A stretch of 30,304 bases of DNA from Promethearchaeota archaeon (GCA_019058515.1 JAHPYY010000110.1:1-30304); one strand, 5' to 3'; positions 8,101 to 16,126 are shown, numbered from the stretch's first letter. Program-made: numbers and translations. The notes: generated by a model from the sequence alone, not told the origin.

Positions 8101-10138
8101 TTTAAATAATGGAAGAAGGAATATATTTGAACATACTCTTGTATATGAACAATTAAACAAGACAAAGGTTAAACCGGGTTATATAATCCACCATCGAGAT
8201 CTTAATAGTTTGAATAACAATATCTCAAATCTTGAAGTATTATTAAAAGATAAACACGATTCCTTACACGATATTTCTGGAGATAAAAATCCTATGCGCT
8301 ATTGGTATCCTCATGCTAGTCTAAAAGAAAAAGGACAATATCATGATAAAATGTCCGAAGCAACGGCAGGAGAGAGAAACCCTCGATATTCTGGATTTAC
8401 GAATAAAGAATTATATGAAGAAATGCTTTCCTTTATAAGAAAAACGGGAATTCCATTGACCACTAGTTCCTGGGTAAAGTATTCCCGAAAATGTGGATTC
8501 ATTCATAATTTTAATAAGTTTAGGGGAAAGCTTGTTAATCTTATCAAAAGAGCAAACATAGAATGCGGTTTTGAACACTATAAAGATCCAGCGTTAATGA
8601 GAGAATATAAAAGATACTGCAAATTGTTAGAGAGCAGTGATTTTGAACTTGTTTTTGATGAAGGAATATGGCTTGTAAAGCAGTGTGAGTTATGCGGTAC
8701 AGAATTTCGCGTTAAATATCGAGAAAGAGAGAGATCTTACTGCTCTTATGCCTGTTCCAATAAGGTTTCTGCGTTAAAAGCTGGAGCAGCAATGAAAAAA
8801 ATAGGAAAAAATCAAAGAGAAATCGCCCGAAAGAAACTATTCGAATTATTTGAAGATTATGTGTGTGATAATAATGAGATCCCAACATTATCAGAATTCT
8901 TAGAATATCTAAAAGCTAATGGAATTAATGATTTTCGTACTGCGGGAATTTATAGAGGATATCAATATGTTATCGATTTAATCACTGAAAAATATACCAA
9001 TAAAAAAATTATACCACGATCTCTCCATAAACAAGCGTATCGGAAAGAGATGGCAACTGAGCTTATATCCAATGGATTATGTAGCAACCATAAAATAGTC
9101 TCGGTTGTTTTAATTGGTAATAAAGATGTTTATAATGGTACGGTAGATGAATTCCATAATTTTGGAATAATTTTAAATGAAAAGAAAACTAAAACACACA
9201 GACCGAAATTAGAAATGATCTTTACTGCGAATTGCGGAGAACAATCTCTCGAGTCTTTCGAACTCTGCTGCTTAGTAGAGAATTTTCCATCAAGGCACGA
9301 TTCCTACGAAGAATTTCAAGAAACTTTAAAGTACGCATATTTGTACGCTAAATCAGTTACCTTAGTTAACACGCATTGGAAAGAGACCAATGCGGTAATG
9401 TTAAAAAATAGAAGAATGGGGATATCTCAGACAGGAATTATTGAAGCGTTTACAAAGCACGGAAGAAGAACAATACTAAATTGGTGCGATAGAGCGTATA
9501 AGTATTTGAGAAAATTAGACGAACAATATTCCGATTGGTTGTGCGTACCGAGAAGCGTTAAAATCACAACTGTAAAACCGAGTGGAACTGTAAGTTTATT
9601 GCCTGGAGTACCCCCTGGAATTCATTACCCTCATTCTGAGTACTACATACGTAGGATAAGAATTTCTAAAAATTCCGATTTAATCGAACCATTAAGAATG
9701 GCAGGATACAAAATCGAAGACGACGCATATTCTGACAATTCTTTTGTAGTCGAATTTCCAGTTCATGAAAAGTTTTTCGATCGCTCTAAATTCGACGTAT
9801 CCATATGGGAACAAGCAGCAAACGCGGCTGCGTATCAGAAGTACTGGAGTGATAATCAAGTGTCTATAACCATAACATTTAAGGAACAAGAAGCCGATGA
9901 AATTAAAAGAGTTTTAGAAAGTTTTGAAGACCAATTAAAAAGCGTAAGCTTTTTACCACTAAAAACCCACGGATATAAACAAGCTCCCTACGAAAAGATT
10001 ACTAAAGACCAATATCAACAAATGGTATCAAAGCTAAAACCACTAGATTTAGATGAAACGAGAGATCGTGCAATAGGCGTAAAGTTTTGCGACGCTGATG
10101 GTAAATGCGAAGTTGAATTGACATTGCCAAATAAATAA
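5162..10138 (+). CDS. nrdJ: Class II (adenosylcobalamin-type) ribonucleoside-triphosphate reductase with two inteins
   Basis: This enzyme makes deoxyribonucleotides with a B12-derived radical. From ATG 5162 the precursor is 1658 residues; removing two inteins leaves 753, close to the 739-residue Lactobacillus-type monomeric enzyme. An N-terminal cone-like region is followed by SPPGRGLWMMGTEF and the redox Cys in MALNNCGF (TGT at 5816). The radical site NPCGE starts across the second intein junction; Cys at 9233 is the thiyl-radical residue, Glu two residues later and a second redox Cys eleven residues later (SLESFELC) match Asn406, Cys408, Glu410 and Cys419 of the Lactobacillus enzyme. The C-terminus has the Cys pair CDADGKC used for re-reduction. 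TTG 5153 and GTG 5156 are alternative starts; no ribosome site decides between them. Confidence 0.93.
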   Translation: MEEKSNNHFSLLDLYPKYVINSKGEKKSFDEMNIAKTLNKETGLDINVSNEVAEDVIRTIIGLDLSEITTNYIRELVCVELTQRGLNKYRNLFARAINLENISFKLDEAFIDKFRGKQPNWGPLGYITYKRTYARIIETENRKEEFWETVRRVVEGCYSIQKEHCMKLSLPWIEDKAQRSAQTMYQKIWNFKMSPPGRGLWMMGTEFIARHGSMALNNCGFASTSDIDLKYSKAFEFVMDTLMLGVGVGFDTKGAGKLIIKRPKEGKIEFQIPDSREGWVEALQLLLEAYFLGKHVPTYDFNKIRLAGDPIRGFGGIASGPEPLKQMLLDIQKILEAKIDKPLDSIDIVDIMNHIGKCVVAGNVRRCIAEDQRVATSNGEIKISDIKIGDLVLTSSGLYKKILKTYDQGIQEILKITTTIGELECTGNHRVAVYDKLKSYKWKFAKDLTPEDRLISIPHTKGTNSISTDYAWLIGFYIGDGNARYNEQGGGTVSFAMAKNHVEGLLGKKCIKILKKLGFTPSIDIRDNSAHINVYRVKLVDELQKYKKPNQEQTLPEFIWKGTINLRAAFLAGLADADGDTRNDILYSKYPSFLKKVQKILLSMGIASTLHLQSKRKSSQTGKYYEGSHSLKIRGLQSQKRTQDLIIPYTTRWKVELKKQKKNGLSIPYKIIIDAKNRGDINFNINASGLIRSSKTDKVGEISTLNEYGTLVQKTVPKYRDANFDTLIEKDLVNPNWMPIEIISMEPAGIKQTYDIEVEDNQEFVCEGFLVHNSAEIALGDPLDEEFILCKQDKEKLYSHRWASNNSVFATKGMDYSFIADQIKVNGEPGIFWLDNARAYSRMGDDPDYKDNKVAGVNPCITGDTLIAVADGRNAVPIKKLAEEGLDVPVYCKDDKGITLIKMMRNPRITGYNEKIYEVNLDDGNSIKCTGNHQFLMKDGTLKPAIDLKPFDRVMITPKWQTTWSEIMGEDKKKKSPYWILNNGRRNIFEHTLVYEQLNKTKVKPGYIIHHRDLNSLNNNISNLEVLLKDKHDSLHDISGDKNPMRYWYPHASLKEKGQYHDKMSEATAGERNPRYSGFTNKELYEEMLSFIRKTGIPLTTSSWVKYSRKCGFIHNFNKFRGKLVNLIKRANIECGFEHYKDPALMREYKRYCKLLESSDFELVFDEGIWLVKQCELCGTEFRVKYRERERSYCSYACSNKVSALKAGAAMKKIGKNQREIARKKLFELFEDYVCDNNEIPTLSEFLEYLKANGINDFRTAGIYRGYQYVIDLITEKYTNKKIIPRSLHKQAYRKEMATELISNGLCSNHKIVSVVLIGNKDVYNGTVDEFHNFGIILNEKKTKTHRPKLEMIFTANCGEQSLESFELCCLVENFPSRHDSYEEFQETLKYAYLYAKSVTLVNTHWKETNAVMLKNRRMGISQTGIIEAFTKHGRRTILNWCDRAYKYLRKLDEQYSDWLCVPRSVKITTVKPSGTVSLLPGVPPGIHYPHSEYYIRRIRISKNSDLIEPLRMAGYKIEDDAYSDNSFVVEFPVHEKFFDRSKFDVSIWEQAANAAAYQKYWSDNQVSITITFKEQEADEIKRVLESFEDQLKSVSFLPLKTHGYKQAPYEKITKDQYQQMVSKLKPLDLDETRDRAIGVKFCDADGKCEVELTLPNK
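6260..7480 (+). mobile_element. Intein 1 of the reductase, with LAGLIDADG homing endonuclease (407 residues)
   Basis: The in-frame insert splits GNVRR from SAEIALGDP of the reductase. It begins with Cys (CIAEDQRVATSNGEIKISD, block A), has the block B Thr/His pair ECTGNHRV (60-63 of the intein), and ends IEVEDNQEFVCEGFLVHN, with the His-Asn pair and a Ser as the first downstream host residue. These are all the residues needed for protein splicing. The central part carries two LAGLIDADG helices, WLIGFYIGDG (106-115) and AGLADADG (206-213), so the homing endonuclease looks intact. By eye its third codon positions look more AT-rich than the host gene, as expected of a mobile insert; I did not compute this. 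Confidence 0.93.
7739..9232 (+). mobile_element. Intein 2 of the reductase, with HNH endonuclease, DNA-binding repeats and a zinc finger (498 residues)
   Basis: The insert lies exactly between Pro and the catalytic Cys of the NPCGE motif. Block A is CITGDTLIAVADGRNAVPIK, block B is KCTGNHQF, block F is VYNGTVDEFHNFGIIL, and the last residue is Asn (FTAN) with Cys as the following residue. The penultimate residue is Ala instead of the usual His. The endonuclease is of the HNH type: YIIHHRDLNSLNNNISNLEV (148-167), then two GxxNP-type DNA-binding motifs (GDKNPM, GERNPRYSG), and two helical repeats (about 220-270 and 357-405) that flank a four-Cys finger (C316, C319, C335, C339). Splicing is expected, since otherwise the reductase would be dead. 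Confidence 0.9.
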
Positions 10139-10211
10139 TGTTAAATATTATAATTAGGATAACTTAAATTAATCATCGAACATCTGTACGATTAAAATAG
10201 TGTGATGTAAT

Positions 10212-11093
10212 TTGGCAAAAAAAAAAACTACTAAAAAAAAAGACACTAAAGCTGAACCCAAAGAAAAAACCACTAAACCTGAACCTGAACCTGTTACTCC
10301 GGAAAAAATTGTCCATAAGAAAATAAAAGTGAGTTTCTGGCGCACTTCACTTCATGGTGAGGAGTTGGGAATATATCAGGAGATGAAATATCAAGCAAAA
10401 ACGCGTTATTTCTCAAAAGGATTTGATATTGAAGGACTAGTAAGCGAAGATAACGAGAAAAAATACATTCTAGCTTATAATAAAGATGAGTTTCAGGAAG
10501 CTCCTAGAAATGAACCTGTAAGACTTATATTACGAATATTTACCATAATGGAAGAAAAATTAGGGGTTGGAACTGGGGGAAATTTCCACGGTGGAATTGA
10601 ATTAAGTATTACTCATTCATTGATTCAAAGTTATGAAGTCTTAAGACCGGCAATCGTATTCTTTGTACAACTACCAAGAATAGAAGAATTAATTCGTATC
10701 GTAAAAGGATGGAGATTAATCGGAGATCGGTGGAGTTGGCCATTGTTACCTGAAAAAAAGGAAGATCAACTTCAAATGGTTTACGCTAAGAGCAAACACC
10801 TGTCAATTGGGAGAAATTACGACATATACATCGGAAAAAAGAAAATTGCGCATCTTGACCACCAACCTGTTCAAAAGGAAGCGGAAATCGAGATTTGGGA
10901 CGAAGATTACGCTAAGGACTTAACTTTTGTTCGAACCTTATTGTTATTCGGTGCAATGACCATTTTTATGAAGGACATACACAAAAAAATTAAAAAAGTC
11001 TATAAAAAAATGAAGAAGTCTGGAACTACCGTCTACAAACCAAATAAACAAGAGTTAGATCTATTTAAAAACCCACGATTAATGAGAAAATAG
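10212..11093 (+). CDS. Unknown protein with a Lys/Pro/Glu-rich N-terminal tail
   Basis: The 293-residue protein starts at TTG (10212); GTGAT at 10202-10206 complements the 16S rRNA tail and supports this start. Residues 1-34 are low complexity (KKKTTKKKDTKAEPKEKTTK). The middle is an alpha/beta domain with a glycine-rich turn GVGTGGNFHGGIELS (about 119-133) and a WRLIGDRWSWPLLPEKK segment (172-188). Near 240-262 lies a moderately hydrophobic helix followed by a very basic stretch DIHKKIKKVYKKMKK. I recognise no family. The start contains an 11-A run (10217-10227) and a 9-A run close behind, which are prone to sequencing or polymerase slippage. It lies 73 bases after the reductase and may be read through from it. 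Confidence 0.7.
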   Translation: MAKKKTTKKKDTKAEPKEKTTKPEPEPVTPEKIVHKKIKVSFWRTSLHGEELGIYQEMKYQAKTRYFSKGFDIEGLVSEDNEKKYILAYNKDEFQEAPRNEPVRLILRIFTIMEEKLGVGTGGNFHGGIELSITHSLIQSYEVLRPAIVFFVQLPRIEELIRIVKGWRLIGDRWSWPLLPEKKEDQLQMVYAKSKHLSIGRNYDIYIGKKKIAHLDHQPVQKEAEIEIWDEDYAKDLTFVRTLLLFGAMTIFMKDIHKKIKKVYKKMKKSGTTVYKPNKQELDLFKNPRLMRK

Positions 11094-11100
11094 TAAATTT

Positions 11101-11121
11101 AAAAAAATTTTTAATTTTTTT
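11101..11121. terminator. A/T-rich bidirectional terminator between convergent genes
   Basis: The 27-base gap between two converging genes is almost purely A and T, with a run of A followed by two runs of T (TTTTTAATTTTTTT at the right side, runs of A on the left). T-tracts are enough to stop archaeal RNA polymerase on the strand that reads them, and here each strand carries one. There is no GC-rich hairpin. Confidence 0.4.
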
Positions 11122-11891
11122 CACGCTTTTATTTTTTGTTTCCATTTAATATACCCTTTAGTTTCCCTACCCCGGTAGATTGCTCGCTTACCAGTCTCCT
11201 TATTATAAGCTTTCTGAAGAGCTTCTTCGTCTGCATCTCGTAACTTCTCAACTTTAATTCGCTCGCTAACCTCTTCTTCCTCTTCAATCTGTTTGACGTG
11301 TTTCAATACATAATATACACCGTGGTTCCACAAGGCAAATCCAAGTAAGAGGAATCCAATTATCACGAAAGCTGTTATTCCAATAGCCAAAATCCATTGC
11401 CAAACTATGAGATTAGTAACCATCCATATCCACAAACCTGCTAATCCTTGGAAAATAGCTGAAGGTATTAACGCAATTACTAACCCAAATATCGTCACAT
11501 AGGTCCCCGTTAAAAGAATAGCTATCAACCACCTTAACACGGAGTAATCCTCGTATTTCTTGGCAATTATCCTGTCTTTAAACAACACTCGGCAGAGCTT
11601 CACGATTCCGCCCCTAAAGAGGGTGTAAAACAATACGAGAAGTAGCAAATGTCCAGTAATCAGCCCACCCCAGATAGCGATGATAAACCCTATATCGAGA
11701 GCTAATAAAGCTGGCAAACTTCCCGAAATTACAAGTAGTGTAATGATTCCTAGCCATATTCCTAACACCACAAATACAGAAGCGACAATTATCGAGTAAT
11801 AAAATGCACTAGCAATACGGACATCCCAACTGGAGTATCTATCTAAAGGATCATAATCCATATGGGGAGCATGTCTTGGTTTTCTTGGCAT
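11121..11891 (-). CDS. Unknown polytopic membrane protein
   Basis: The 256-residue protein appears to have five hydrophobic helices (about 30-54, 61-93, 121-146, 148-165 and 168-193). The N-terminus has a His/Pro/Arg-rich stretch (MPRKPRHAPHMDYDPL). The cytoplasmic-looking C-terminus is charged (HVKQIEEEEEVSERIKVEK, then ADEEALQKAYNKETGKRA). The ATG at 11891 is preceded by GAGAGG. It converges on the Lys-rich gene. No transporter or enzyme motif is recognisable, so no function is given. Confidence 0.7.
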   Translation of the reverse strand: MPRKPRHAPHMDYDPLDRYSSWDVRIASAFYYSIIVASVFVVLGIWLGIITLLVISGSLPALLALDIGFIIAIWGGLITGHLLLLVLFYTLFRGGIVKLCRVLFKDRIIAKKYEDYSVLRWLIAILLTGTYVTIFGLVIALIPSAIFQGLAGLWIWMVTNLIVWQWILAIGITAFVIIGFLLLGFALWNHGVYYVLKHVKQIEEEEEVSERIKVEKLRDADEEALQKAYNKETGKRAIYRGRETKGYIKWKQKIKA

Positions 11892-12065
11892 ATGTGTGCC
11901 TCTCTGTATAAATTTGATTTAGATATATTAATTTCGTTATAATAGTATTATTCTTCTAAGTATATAATTGGTATATAATTAATCGCTAATAAAATGAAGT
12001 TCTCAATGAGGATCGAATTAAAATATAAATAAACCAACTTTTAAGAAGAAAAAGAACTGATTGTA

Positions 12066-12500
12066 CTATTCCTTAAATATGGATTTGCAATTAGGGCATT
12101 TTTTAGCAGTTTTTAATACTTTTTCTCCACAAAACTCACAGAATTTGTATTTTTCTTCTTCGACTTGTTCCTTAAGTTTTGAGGGCTTTTCCTGAATTTT
12201 CTTTACCTTTTCCACTACTTTTTCTTTTGCGGTTAAAGCCTCTGTTAGAGAAGTTCCCGTTTTTTCTTTATCTTCCACAACAAACGGAATCACTTTCAGC
12301 TTTGAATTACACACAGGACAGTATCTCGCCTTCCTACGATATACATAGAATACAGTAAATGGAATTAACGCAATTCCTAAGGTCGCGAGAATGGCTATAA
12401 CCCAAATAGATTTAGTCATCGTATCCATCTCTTTAGAGATTGGTTCCTTAACATCCTTTTTACACTTCTTACAATACAAGATTTTAACTGAAGATTCCAT
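12066..12500 (-). CDS. Small membrane protein with zinc-ribbon ends
   Basis: The 144-residue protein opens with a Cys pair (YCKKCKKD, residues 9-16), has one or two membrane helices (about 30-53, SIWVIAILATLGIALIPFTV), then a second Cys pair (YCPVCNSKL) right after a basic YVYRRKAR stop-transfer stretch. A charged linker leads to a C-terminal rubredoxin-like ribbon CEFCGEKVLKTAKKCPNCKS. Such ribbon-plus-helix proteins are common and mostly uncharacterised in archaea; protein-protein contact is the usual guess. A TATA-like AAATATAA lies about 30 bases upstream of the ATG, and the ribosome-site-like AGGAGT touches the ATG too closely to work, so a near-leaderless transcript is likely. Confidence 0.7.
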   Translation of the reverse strand: MESSVKILYCKKCKKDVKEPISKEMDTMTKSIWVIAILATLGIALIPFTVFYVYRRKARYCPVCNSKLKVIPFVVEDKEKTGTSLTEALTAKEKVVEKVKKIQEKPSKLKEQVEEEKYKFCEFCGEKVLKTAKKCPNCKSIFKE

Positions 12501-12642
12501 ACTCCTAACTTTTGATCGCTTTCGATGCTTATATTTATTATTCGTAACTATTATATTTATATTTTAAAATTAGCGATAATACTAAAGCTTCTTCACAGAA
12601 ACTGCTTAATTTTAATTAATATTTAATGCAAAATGCGGACTG

Positions 12643-13965
12643 ATTCATATTCCAGCACCCAATAATACCTATTACATTGAGACTTTTGGTTGTACAAGCA
12701 ATAATTTTGATTCTAAAATTATTGAATCTGTACTAAATAAGCGTGGTTACAATCCAGCAACCATTGATGATTCATGTATTATTGTTGTTAATACATGCGG
12801 GGTTAAAGAACAAACCGAAAACAAAATAAAGCGAAGGCTAAGAGAAATAAGCGAGTTATATCGCAATTCTAACAAAAAAATCATTATTACGGGATGTTTA
12901 CCGTTTATCGATAAAACTTACTTAGAAAAAATTAAAAATCTAGTTCCTAACCACTATTGCATATTGCATCCAAGTCGCGTTGAAGAAATCGACCAAATTA
13001 TAGACGATTTCTCCACGGAACTATGTCAGAAACTCAGTCAACCAAGATCAACCGTAAATAAAGCAGGTTACCTGATTAATCTCCGTGCCAATAAGATAAC
13101 GGGCGTTTTACCGATCTCAGAAGGATGTATGGGGAATTGTAGTTATTGTTGCGTAAGGAACGCGCGAGGTAAACTACAATGCTTTAATCCAGAGAGTATT
13201 TTAAATAACGCAAAGCATCAATTGAAACAAGGTATAAAACAGCTGTATCTTACCTCCCAAGACTGTAGCCTTTACGAAAAAGGGGGAATAAACTTAAGTG
13301 ATTTAGTAAGAAACATTACTCAACTCAATTACGACTTTTTTCTAAGAATTGGGATGATCAACCCGCTTTTTATCAAAGAAAACTACACTCAATTAATTGA
13401 GATTTTTAATTTAGACAAAGTATACCAGTTTTTACACATCCCTATTCAAGCTGGAAGTAACCGGGTGTTAAGAACGATGAATAGGCAATACACTACGAGA
13501 GAAATATTACCTAACCTATTTAAATTAAAATCCCAATTCCCACTTCTCTCGATTTCTACGGATGTTATTTGCGGCTTTCCTACTGAAACCGAATACGACT
13601 TTTATCGGACCATAAATCTGGTTAAACTTGTAAAACCTGATATTATTAACATATCTAAATTTACCCCTAGACCTGGAACTACCGCAAAGAGGATGAACCA
13701 AATAAATAATAAGATAATAAAAGAAAGGTCTATTCGATTATCGAAGATATTTCGAGATTCTCTTCAACATATCAATCAAAAATGGATGGGATGGAATGGT
13801 AGAGTGTTAATTCTTCACAGGGGAAATTCACCGTCTCAGGTATTTGGTAGAAACATTGCGTATAAAAATGTGTTTATTGATAATTATCAAGGAAAATTTG
13901 GAGAGTTCGTTGATGTACAGATTTACAAGGTGGACGGGTTTAACTTGTACGGCGAAATTATATGA
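12643..13965 (+). CDS. MiaB/MtaB-type tRNA methylthiotransferase, without a canonical start codon
   Basis: This is a radical-SAM enzyme that adds a methylthio group to a modified adenosine (most likely t6A37) of tRNA. The N-terminal domain is clear: YYIETFGCTSNNFDSK, VVNTCGVKEQ and IITGCLPF supply the three Cys for the auxiliary cluster. The radical-SAM cluster motif is EGCMGNCSYCCVRNARG (CxxxCxxC). The C-terminal region (about 385-440) has the spacing of a TRAM RNA-binding domain. The open frame runs from 12616, yet contains no ATG, GTG or TTG before 12964, which lies well inside the enzyme. The given start (ATT 12643; CTG 12640 is next to it) is a guess based on family length and on a TATA-like ATTTTAATTAATATTTA at 12608-12624. 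The last 8 bases overlap the convergent protease gene. Confidence 0.82.
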   Translation: MHIPAPNNTYYIETFGCTSNNFDSKIIESVLNKRGYNPATIDDSCIIVVNTCGVKEQTENKIKRRLREISELYRNSNKKIIITGCLPFIDKTYLEKIKNLVPNHYCILHPSRVEEIDQIIDDFSTELCQKLSQPRSTVNKAGYLINLRANKITGVLPISEGCMGNCSYCCVRNARGKLQCFNPESILNNAKHQLKQGIKQLYLTSQDCSLYEKGGINLSDLVRNITQLNYDFFLRIGMINPLFIKENYTQLIEIFNLDKVYQFLHIPIQAGSNRVLRTMNRQYTTREILPNLFKLKSQFPLLSISTDVICGFPTETEYDFYRTINLVKLVKPDIINISKFTPRPGTTAKRMNQINNKIIKERSIRLSKIFRDSLQHINQKWMGWNGRVLILHRGNSPSQVFGRNIAYKNVFIDNYQGKFGEFVDVQIYKVDGFNLYGEII

Positions 13966-14650
13966 CCATAAATATTCCCGAAATCGTGTGAATAAAAATA
14001 CACCACCAGATAGAGTCCGTTTTCAATGAAATGAAACTCAAATATATTCCAAAAAATCCCGCTCCAATTACAAATACGAATACATTAACATTATTTGACG
14101 ATACCGCATTGGGAGCAAAATGCCAGATTGCAAACCACAAGCTTGACCAACCAACTCTAATGTAATAGTTTTTGGGGAAGTATTTGGTGTATACGCCTCT
14201 CCAAATAACCTCCTCGAAAAATCCGTTTCCAAACGCGGATAAAATCAAGAAAAGCAGACTCAACGGGGTTTCCTTTGCGTATTCCCCTCCCATTACAAAC
14301 TTCCAAATAAACACAATACCAAGTGGGACTATTACTATTAGTAGTATCAATAAACTTGGTTTTTGTGGTTCAATTAACTTCTTTAAATCCTCTTTTCCTA
14401 GCATCCAAAACGAGAAAATAGCTCCCCACGCAAGCCAGTATACAGCTAATCCGAGATACCACGCTATATTTTTACCAACTAACAGAGCAAATAATTGGAA
14501 AGTTGGATACATCATCGCGACCAATAAAATAGGGGCAATCAACACAAGCTTTTGCGATTTGTTTAAGGTAAACTTCTCTTTTTCCTCAATTACTTCAAAA
14601 TTGCTATCATTTTGGTCCTTTTCAATTAATTCCTCATTTCTTTTCATCAT
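13958..14650 (-). CDS. CPBP-family intramembrane metalloprotease
   Basis: The 230-residue multi-helix membrane protein (hydrophobic segments around 35-60, 62-84, 99-118, 130-145, 188-208 and 214-230) carries the three motifs of the CAAX-protease/bacteriocin-processing family: the Glu pair and Arg in FFEEVIWRGVY (146-151), Phe-x3-His in WFAIWHFAP (173-177) and the distal His221 in FIHTISGIF. These enzymes cut membrane-bound substrates; in archaea the targets are mostly unknown. A charged N-terminal tail of about 30 residues probably faces the cytoplasm. It is convergent with, and overlaps by 8 bases, the methylthiotransferase gene. Confidence 0.85.
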   Translation of the reverse strand: MMKRNEELIEKDQNDSNFEVIEEKEKFTLNKSQKLVLIAPILLVAMMYPTFQLFALLVGKNIAWYLGLAVYWLAWGAIFSFWMLGKEDLKKLIEPQKPSLLILLIVIVPLGIVFIWKFVMGGEYAKETPLSLLFLILSAFGNGFFEEVIWRGVYTKYFPKNYYIRVGWSSLWFAIWHFAPNAVSSNNVNVFVFVIGAGFFGIYLSFISLKTDSIWWCIFIHTISGIFMVI

Positions 14651-14939
14651 TTTATTCTCATTTCCTTTATTTTGTTAATTATATATTTTTAACAATTTTC
14701 TTATAATTCCATGTTTACAACGGTGCTAACTGAAAAGTAGGATAATTTGGTTAGTTATACCTAAATTTAATTTTAAGTGGGTAAAGAATGAAACAAATCC
14801 TTGGTATTTATTAGCTAATTGGTTGAAAAATCTTAATTAATCATCATGATAATATCTTAACCTTTCTTAAATGAAATAGTTTTTTAATAGAATTACTTAA
14901 TTAGTTTATTATATTAATTATAAATTACTTCAATGTTAA

Positions 14940-16094
14940 ATGGGATTATTAATCATGACTAATTACGAATTATACGATCAATTAAGGAGATTACTAAGCA
15001 CGGGTGGAAACGCAATTGGACTACCAAAACACGAAATAACAACAAAGTTATTAGAAAATATGTATCCGGAAGAGGAAGCTCGATTATTAGTTTCAGCGTT
15101 TCAAAAATGTGCAGAACCACTAAATCTAAGGAAAATCTCAAAGCTAACTGGTTTATCTAAAGAGAAATTAGAAGAAATACTCGAAGATATGCACTATAAA
15201 GGGAAAATTATAAAATTGGGGCCTTTATATATGTTACTCCCTTATTTACCTGGAGGGTTTGAAGTTTACTTCACTCATAATAGAGACGATAGAGAGCGGA
15301 TTAAAAAGGCAGCTGAGGCTCATTTGGAATTATTTAAAATCGGATTTCCTCTTGAATTAAGTTCTTCGCAACTACCGATTTATCGAGTTATACCTGCAAT
15401 CAAACCTACAGAAAAAACTATTGAATTAAGTCAAACTCTTACCCCTCAACATCAAGTGTTACCTTACGAAATACTGGGTGAATATCTTTCTAAAGCATCT
15501 CCAAAACTTTACGCAGTTGTCCCTTGCAGTTGTAGAAATGCAGCTAAACTCGCTGATGAACCCTGTAAACGTACGGACGAAAGTTACTGCGTTACTACAG
15601 GTATTTTAGCGAAAAATGTCATTGATAACGGAGTAGGTAAAGAAGTATCCTTAGAAGAATTATTAGAAATAATGGAAAAGGCTGAAAAGGAAGGATTAGT
15701 ACACGAAACCTTTAATATGCAAGATACGGCTATATTCATGTGTAACTGTTGTTCCTGCTGTTGCGGGTTTTTAAAATCAGTTAAGGAATTAAACAATTAC
15801 GGAGCAATTACAAAATCTAATTTCGAACCAAGAATAAATAGAGAGGTATGTAATCTATGTGAAGTGTGTATCAATATATGTCCAATGGAAGTGATTTATC
15901 ACCATTTTCCTCATAAAGACGATTTATCAGACAATATCATAATAATAAGAAAGGAATTATGCATTGGATGTGGATTATGTGCTTCTAATTGCCCTATTGA
16001 GGCTATTTCGTTAGAAAAAGTCCGAAATATAGTGCCTTTAAAAAGCCAATCCGAATTAATCAAGGAAAGAGGAGAAACTATTAGTACGCATTAA
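14940..16094 (+). CDS. Winged-helix plus Fe-S cluster protein with a C-terminal two-cluster ferredoxin domain
   Basis: The 384-residue protein has an N-terminal helix-turn-helix-like region (LRKISKLTGLSKEKLEEILEDM, about 66-88). The middle domain has many cysteines: PCSCRNAAKLADEPCKRTD, then CNCCSCCCG (about 274-282), which could hold additional clusters. The end is a 2[4Fe-4S] ferredoxin: CNLCEVCINICPMEV and CIGCGLCASNCPIEA. Proteins of this build occur beside oxidoreductases in anaerobes, without a settled function; electron carriage or redox sensing are reasonable guesses. ATG 14955 is an alternative start. The neighbours on the far side are a MarR regulator and an FMN-fold protein, converging on it. 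Confidence 0.75.
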   Translation: MGLLIMTNYELYDQLRRLLSTGGNAIGLPKHEITTKLLENMYPEEEARLLVSAFQKCAEPLNLRKISKLTGLSKEKLEEILEDMHYKGKIIKLGPLYMLLPYLPGGFEVYFTHNRDDRERIKKAAEAHLELFKIGFPLELSSSQLPIYRVIPAIKPTEKTIELSQTLTPQHQVLPYEILGEYLSKASPKLYAVVPCSCRNAAKLADEPCKRTDESYCVTTGILAKNVIDNGVGKEVSLEELLEIMEKAEKEGLVHETFNMQDTAIFMCNCCSCCCGFLKSVKELNNYGAITKSNFEPRINREVCNLCEVCINICPMEVIYHHFPHKDDLSDNIIIIRKELCIGCGLCASNCPIEAISLEKVRNIVPLKSQSELIKERGETISTH

Positions 16095-16126
16095 ATTTTC
16101 CATAAAAAACATCATATCATTTTAAA

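Noticed and set aside
11960..11980. Direct repeat GTATATAATT, twice with one base between
   Set aside because: AT-only repeats like this are expected by chance in such AT-rich spacers; it may be overlapping TATA-like elements but nothing supports more.
12633..12665. ATG 12633 as a simple start of the methylthiotransferase
   Set aside because: It lies in another frame and meets TAA after ten codons, so it works only with a frameshift or a sequencing error.
14172..14678. 168-codon open frame on the plus strand
   Set aside because: It lies entirely over the minus-strand CPBP protease gene, whose catalytic motifs are intact; it is an antisense shadow.
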